From: Sanguibacter keddieii DSM 10542
Lineage (GTDB): Bacteria; Actinomycetota; Actinomycetes; Actinomycetales; Cellulomonadaceae
NCBI RefSeq assembly: GCF_000024925.1
Contig: NC_013521.1
Location: 2,604,001-2,668,000, forward strand
DNA length: 64,000 nt
Direction of reading: 5' to 3'
Part shown: positions 60,476 through 64,000 of the stretch, piece by piece
Numbering within the stretch: position 1 is the first letter of the stretch
How the letters are laid out: the number at the start of each line of letters is the position of its first letter
Translations under genes and position numbers: made by a program
The notes under the pieces: generated by a model
The model's database searches: none
The model's input: the letters and a program-made list of their open reading frames with translations, nothing else
What the model was told of the DNA's origin: nothing

Positions 60476-60672
60476 TGCGCCAGGCGGCGGCCGGCAGCGA
60501 CGCGGCGCGGGTGGTGGGCCAGCTCGCCCGGTGCTGGTTCGACCGGCAGGGGCGCCAGCGCCGCTGCGGCGTCCGCTGCGCCGCGCGCACGGCGCAGCGA
60601 GTAGTCGGAGATGTCCTGGGCGACGAGGGACTCGATGGTGACGACGGAGAGGTCGAGAGCGGTGACAGACAT
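60466..60672 (-). CDS. Hypothetical 68-residue protein just upstream of the ileS T-box
   Basis: The product starts MSVTALDLSVVTIESLVAQD and continues ISDYSLRRARGAADAAAALA, with an Arg-rich end. GAGGAT precedes the ATG at 60672. I do not recognise a family. It has no run of Ile codons, so it is not a classical leader peptide. Its stop is at the 5' edge of the T-box. Coding nature is supported only by the ribosome binding site and amino-acid composition. Confidence 0.45.
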   Translation of the reverse strand: MSVTALDLSVVTIESLVAQDISDYSLRRARGAADAAAALAPLPVEPAPGELAHHPRRVAAGRRLAQVH

Positions 60673-60913
60673 GCGGGGATCCTCGGGTGTGCGTGGCTGG
60701 ACGCATCCCGGACCTGGTGCGGGTCGGGCTCTCAGCGGGCTGAGGTGACCTGCGGGTGGTCGACGAGATGCACTGCGGTGGAGGTCAGAGGCCTCGACAA
60801 CACGCAGCAGCCGTGCACACGGCACCGCAGACCGGCGCGTGCGGTGCACGCGCGGCGATGGTCTGGGTGGTGGTCACGAGTAGATGGTGCCAGGAGCGCC
60901 GTGGAGAGCGCAA

Positions 60914-60948
60914 GAGGGAGGACGGGACCGTCACGTCCGCCTTCCCTC
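60914..60948 (-). terminator. Likely terminator downstream of the SDR gene
   Basis: Arms GAGGGAG and TTCCCTC pair (one G-T) and the stem continues with several more pairs after a mismatch. It lies 32 bases after the SDR stop. The gap 60673-60979 otherwise shows no gene or promoter that I can support. Confidence 0.5.
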
Positions 60949-60979
60949 GCGCTCGTCCTCCGACGGCTGTCGGTGCCGC

Positions 60980-61822
60980 TCAGGTGTTCCGCGCCACCAG
61001 CGTGTTCGACGCCTGCGCTCGCGGTCGGATCATCAGGTGGTCGATGTTGACGTGGTGCGGACGGGTGAGCGTCCAGGTGATGGCGTCGGCGACGTCGTCG
61101 GCCGAGAGCGGCTCGTCGACCCCGGCGTAGACCGCGTCGGCCTTCGCCTGGTCGCCGTCGAAGCGGGTGAGCGAGAACTCCTCGGTGCGGACCATGCCGG
61201 GGGCGATCTCGATGACGCGGACCGGCTCGCCCACGAGCTCGAGGCGCAGGGTGTCGGCGATGACCCGCTCGCCGTGCTTCGCCGCGACGTAGCCGGCGCC
61301 GCCGGGGTAGGTGCCGTGCGCGGCGGTCGAGGTGAGGACGACGACGTCCCCGCGTCCCGAGTCCCGCAGCGCCGGGAGCAGGGCCATGGTCACCTGGAGG
61401 GTGCCGAGGACGTTGATCTCGTACATGCGGCGCCAGCGCTCGACGTCGGAGGCCTCGACCCGGTCGGTGCCGAGCGCCCCGCCGGCGTTGTTGACGAGCG
61501 CGTGGACCGGACCGCCGGCCGTGACCTCGGCGGCGAGGCGCGCGACGTCGGCCGCGACCGTGAGGTCGGCGACGACGACCCGCGCCCCGGTCTCCTCGGC
61601 GAGGTCTGCCAGCCGGTCGGCGCGGCGCGCGACGGCGACCACGTCCCACCCAGCACGACGCAGGTGCCGGACCGTCGCCGCACCGATGCCGGAGGAGGCT
61701 CCGGTGACGACCGCTCGGAGCGGCGTGGTCGGGCGCTCGTCGGGGACGGTGGTCGGCGGGGCGACCTGCCCGTCCGGGTGCTCGCTGTGCTGCTCAGACG
61801 GCTCGGGCTGCTGCTGGGACAC
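60980..61822 (-). CDS. SDR family NAD(P)-dependent oxidoreductase
   Basis: The 280-residue protein has the nucleotide-binding TGASSGIGAATV, LVNNAGGALG, the catalytic Ser region VVLTSTAAHG and YVAAKHGERV (YxxxK). A charged N-terminal extension of about 35 residues precedes the fold. Classical SDR type; the substrate is unknown. GTG at 61822 has GAGGAG upstream. It is divergent from proC with 138 bases between. Confidence 0.9.
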   Translation of the reverse strand: MSQQQPEPSEQHSEHPDGQVAPPTTVPDERPTTPLRAVVTGASSGIGAATVRHLRRAGWDVVAVARRADRLADLAEETGARVVVADLTVAADVARLAAEVTAGGPVHALVNNAGGALGTDRVEASDVERWRRMYEINVLGTLQVTMALLPALRDSGRGDVVVLTSTAAHGTYPGGAGYVAAKHGERVIADTLRLELVGEPVRVIEIAPGMVRTEEFSLTRFDGDQAKADAVYAGVDEPLSADDVADAITWTLTRPHHVNIDHLMIRPRAQASNTLVARNT

Positions 61823-61960
61823 GGGTTCTCCTCGGGGACGGACGGGTACCGTACTGGTCTAGCACGTCGGTGCTGACCGGGGCGTCCAGTGCTCGCCGCC
61901 GGTCCCACCGCGCCCCTGCGCGAGACCCCGCGCCTCCCCGTCAAGGAAGGTCCTCAGCTC

Positions 61961-62788
61961 ATGACCGTCGGATTCATCGGTACCGGGAACATGGCGAACG
62001 CGATCGTCCGCGGGATGGTCGGCTCTGGCGGTTTCCCCGCCGGGGACGTCGTCGTCTTCGACCGCAACGCCAGCAAGCGCGACCTCCTGGGCTCCGACCT
62101 CGGGGTGCGCGTGGTCGCCTCCGCCGAGGAGCTCGTGGAGGCGTCGGACGTGGTGGTCGTGTCCGTCAAGCCGCAGGGCATCCCCGCGCTGCTCACCGGG
62201 CTGGCCGACCAGATCGCCGACCGACGCCGGGTGGTCGTCTCGATCGCCGCCGGGACGCCGCTCGAGCGCCTCGAGTCGTTCCTCACCACCGACGCCGCAC
62301 CGGGTGCCCAGACCGCGGTGGTCCGGGTGATGCCCAACGTCAACGCGATGATCGGCGCCGGCATGTCGGCGGTGACCGGCAACGAGGCGGCGACGGCCGA
62401 GGACGTGGCGACCGTGCTGGACGTGTTCCGGGCGGTCGGCGAGGTCGTCGAGATCCCGGAGTCGCAGTTCTCCACCTACACGGCGATCGCCGGGTCCTCC
62501 CCCGCCTTCACCTACCTGTTCATCGACGCGCTCTCCCGGGCCGCCGTCGCGGGCGGCATGCCCAAGGCCCAGGCGACCCAGATCGCCGCCCAGGCCGTGC
62601 TCGGCTCCGCGAAGATGGTCCGGGAGTCCGACAAGAGCCCCTGGGACCTCATCGACACCGTCTGCTCCCCCGGCGGGACGACCGTGGCGGGCCTGCTCGC
62701 CCTCGAGGACCGCGGGTTCCTGTCGACCGTCGCGCACGGCGTCGGGGCGACCATCGCCCGCGACAAGGAGATGAACGCCGGAGGCTGA
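61961..62788 (+). CDS. proC: Pyrroline-5-carboxylate reductase
   Basis: ProC makes proline from pyrroline-5-carboxylate. The 275-residue protein starts MTVGFIGTGNMANAIVRGMVG. It has VVSVKPQGIPALL, VRVMPNVNAMIGAGMSAV, and the C-terminal dimer and active-site region SPAFTYLFIDALSRAAV and CSPGGTTVAGL. ATG at 61961 has AAGGAAGG ten bases upstream. Confidence 0.95.
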   Translation: MTVGFIGTGNMANAIVRGMVGSGGFPAGDVVVFDRNASKRDLLGSDLGVRVVASAEELVEASDVVVVSVKPQGIPALLTGLADQIADRRRVVVSIAAGTPLERLESFLTTDAAPGAQTAVVRVMPNVNAMIGAGMSAVTGNEAATAEDVATVLDVFRAVGEVVEIPESQFSTYTAIAGSSPAFTYLFIDALSRAAVAGGMPKAQATQIAAQAVLGSAKMVRESDKSPWDLIDTVCSPGGTTVAGLLALEDRGFLSTVAHGVGATIARDKEMNAGG

Positions 62789-62830
62789 GCGGGGTGGGGG
62801 CTGAGCGGGGCGGGGCTGAGCGGGGCGGCG
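62785..62830. repeat. Three 15-16-bp tandem repeats at the proC stop codon
   Basis: The unit CTGAGCGGGGCGGGG occurs three times with small changes (16, 15 and 15 bases). The first copy contains the proC stop codon. Confidence 0.85.
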
Positions 62831-62834
62831 CTGC

Positions 62835-62890
62835 GACCTCTCGACGCAGCCCGGTGACCTCTCGACGCAGCCCGGTGACCTCTCGGCGTA
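62835..62890. repeat. 21-bp tandem repeat, 2.6 copies
   Basis: Two perfect copies of a 21-base unit (62835-62855 and 62856-62876; begins GACCTCTCGACGCAG) are followed by a partial copy with changes. They lie 120-180 bases upstream of the binding-protein gene. The remaining bases up to 63012 contain its ribosome binding site only. Confidence 0.9.
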
Positions 62891-63012
62891 GAGTGTGTGG
62901 CCTGATCCCGGACCTGCTGTGGCCCGGTGACGCGCCGCGAGCGATGGGCGCTGATCGTCGGTGCGCAGGTAGCCGCGCCTCCCGTTGACCACCATCTCCT
63001 GGAGACCCTCCC

Positions 63013-64000
63013 GTGCTGCCCGACCGCACCACCGCCCTGCCTGCCGCCGACGTCGCTGCTCTCCCGCCGACCCGGCTGAGGCACGCCCGGACCTCCGCCG
63101 CTCTCGCGCCCGTCGCGCTGGCCGCTGCCGTCGTCCTGACGCTCGCCGGGTGCTCCGGCTCAGCACCGACGGGCGGTGCGTCGTCAGCGGGCGCCGTGTC
63201 CGAGACGGCTGCCGGTGCTGCCGGCACCGAGGGCGCGACCACCTACCCCGTCACCGTCGACAACTGCGGGTTCGAGGTCACCTTCGGCTCCGCGCCGCAA
63301 CGGGTCCTCACCGTGAAGTCCTCGACGACCGAGATGCTCCTCGCGCTCGGGCTGTCGGACCGGGTCGTCGCGACGGCCTTCCCAGACGGCCCGGTGCCCG
63401 CGTGGCTGGCCGACGCCGCTGCTGGTAACGACGCCGTCGCCACCCCGCTCACCATGCAGGCGCCCGGGCCCGAGGCCGTCACCGAGGTCGAGCCCGACCT
63501 CGTCTACGCAGGCTGGGAGTCGAACCTCACGGCAGAGAGCGCCGGTGACCGCGGGACCCTCGCGACGCTCGGGGTGTCCAGCTACGTGTCACCGTCGGCC
63601 TGCAAGGGCGAGGCGTACATGCCGGACCCGCTGACCTTCGACGATGTGTTCGCCGACATCACCGAGGTCGGCACCGTCTTCGACGTACCCGCGGCCGCGG
63701 AGGAGCTCGTCGCGCAGCAGCGCTCCGAGCTCGACGCCGTCGTGCCCGACGACCGCGGGCTCACCGTGCTCTGGTACTCCTCCGGGACGGACATCCCCTA
63801 CGTCGGGGCGGGCATCGGCGCGCCGCAGATGATCATGGATGCCGCCGGCCTCACGAACATCGCCGCCGACGTGCACGACACCTGGACCCCCTTCGGCTGG
63901 GAGGACGTCGTCGCCGCCGACCCCGACGTGATCGTGCTCGTCGACGCCGCGTGGAACACCGCCGACAGCAAGATCGAGATGCTCGAGGAGAACGCCGCGA
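63013..64000 (+). CDS. ABC transporter solute-binding lipoprotein, iron-siderophore / proposed F420-0 type (cut by window edge)
   Basis: The first 329 codons are present. A long N-terminus leads to a signal sequence with lipobox LTLAGC near residue 46, then an Ala/Gly/Ser linker. The class III binding-protein fold has PQRVLTVKSSTTEMLLALGL, EPDLVYAGWESNL, FDDVFADITEVGTVF, GAGIGAPQMIMDAAG and ADPDVIVLVDAAWN. These blocks resemble, from memory, the proposed coenzyme F420-0 transporter clade of siderophore-type binding proteins in Actinobacteria. A general iron-siderophore role is the alternative. GTG at 63013 has GGAG eight bases upstream. Permease and ATPase genes would lie beyond the right edge. 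Confidence 0.8.
   Translation, partial: MLPDRTTALPAADVAALPPTRLRHARTSAALAPVALAAAVVLTLAGCSGSAPTGGASSAGAVSETAAGAAGTEGATTYPVTVDNCGFEVTFGSAPQRVLTVKSSTTEMLLALGLSDRVVATAFPDGPVPAWLADAAAGNDAVATPLTMQAPGPEAVTEVEPDLVYAGWESNLTAESAGDRGTLATLGVSSYVSPSACKGEAYMPDPLTFDDVFADITEVGTVFDVPAAAEELVAQQRSELDAVVPDDRGLTVLWYSSGTDIPYVGAGIGAPQMIMDAAGLTNIAADVHDTWTPFGWEDVVAADPDVIVLVDAAWNTADSKIEMLEENAA

Noticed and set aside
62881-63012. Riboswitch (for example cobalamin type) upstream of the binding-protein gene
   Set aside because: I could not find the conserved B12-box or other riboswitch core words in this interval.

Overview
The window is high-GC DNA (roughly 70% by eye) with the conserved housekeeping gene order of an actinobacterium. 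Actinobacterial families (DUF4439, DUF4081-GNAT, DUF2469, DUF4233, DUF6297, DivIVA-motif protein), a translational T-box upstream of ileS and a GlnR-type operator upstream of amtB support this. Ala/Pro-rich tails on S2, S16, RimM and IF-2, and the gene set as a whole, suggest the order Micrococcales, near Cellulomonas, Oerskovia or Sanguibacter. The genus is inference. Almost every gene lies on the minus strand. Only four coding regions are on the plus strand: the DUF4439 lipoprotein, an M23 peptidase, proC, and a solute-binding protein cut by the right edge.

Right to left, which is the direction of transcription. 63.0-64.0 kb: start of an iron/F420-0-type ABC binding protein. 62.0 kb: proC. 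61 kb: an SDR oxidoreductase. 60.7-56.8 kb: a 68-residue ORF, the T-box, ileS and folC. 55.3-50.2 kb: dhaK-dhaL-dhaM (PTS-dependent dihydroxyacetone kinase), then a TetR-MFS pair. 50.2-49.2 kb: DUF4233 and ndk. In relatives such as Mycobacterium, folC, DUF4233 and ndk are adjacent, so the dha and TetR/MFS genes look inserted. 49.1-43.7 kb: smc, a small membrane protein and ftsY. 43.5-39.8 kb: the nitrogen group amtB-glnK-glnD with an upstream GlnR box. 39.8-31.4 kb: ffh, an amidohydrolase, rpsP-khpA-rimM-trmD, rplS, lepB-rnhB-DUF2469, yraN-comM. 29.9-26.5 kb: dprA, a XerC-like recombinase and a FliA/WhiG-type sigma factor. 25.3-18.1 kb: rpsB-tsf, pyrH-frr-cdsA, rlmN-DivIVA protein-dxr. 18.0-12.6 kb: site-2 protease, ispG, GNAT, proS. 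11.1-3.3 kb: rimP-nusA-ylxR-infB-rbfA-truB-ribF. 3.3-1.0 kb: an ABC exporter-like pair. 0.9-0 kb: rpsO and the start of pnp.

Functionally the region is mostly translation and RNA (ribosomal proteins, factors, tRNA and rRNA modification), the SRP route (ffh, ftsY, lepB), MEP isoprenoid enzymes (dxr, ispG), chromosome maintenance (smc, XerC-like), DNA uptake (comM, dprA) and nitrogen sensing (amtB, glnK, glnD). Many neighbours overlap by 1-11 bases (ATGA or GTGA junctions), indicating translational coupling.

I found no tRNA, rRNA, insertion sequence, CRISPR array or clearly new defence or biosynthetic system. The most unusual observations are: an M23 peptidase frame that does not stop at its expected end and runs 525 bases antisense through the sigma-factor gene; a perfect 19-bp hairpin inside the first codons of a GlnD that lacks ACT domains; the accessory block between folC and DUF4233; and the TGCA-spaced operator with a leaderless promoter for the TetR-MFS pair.
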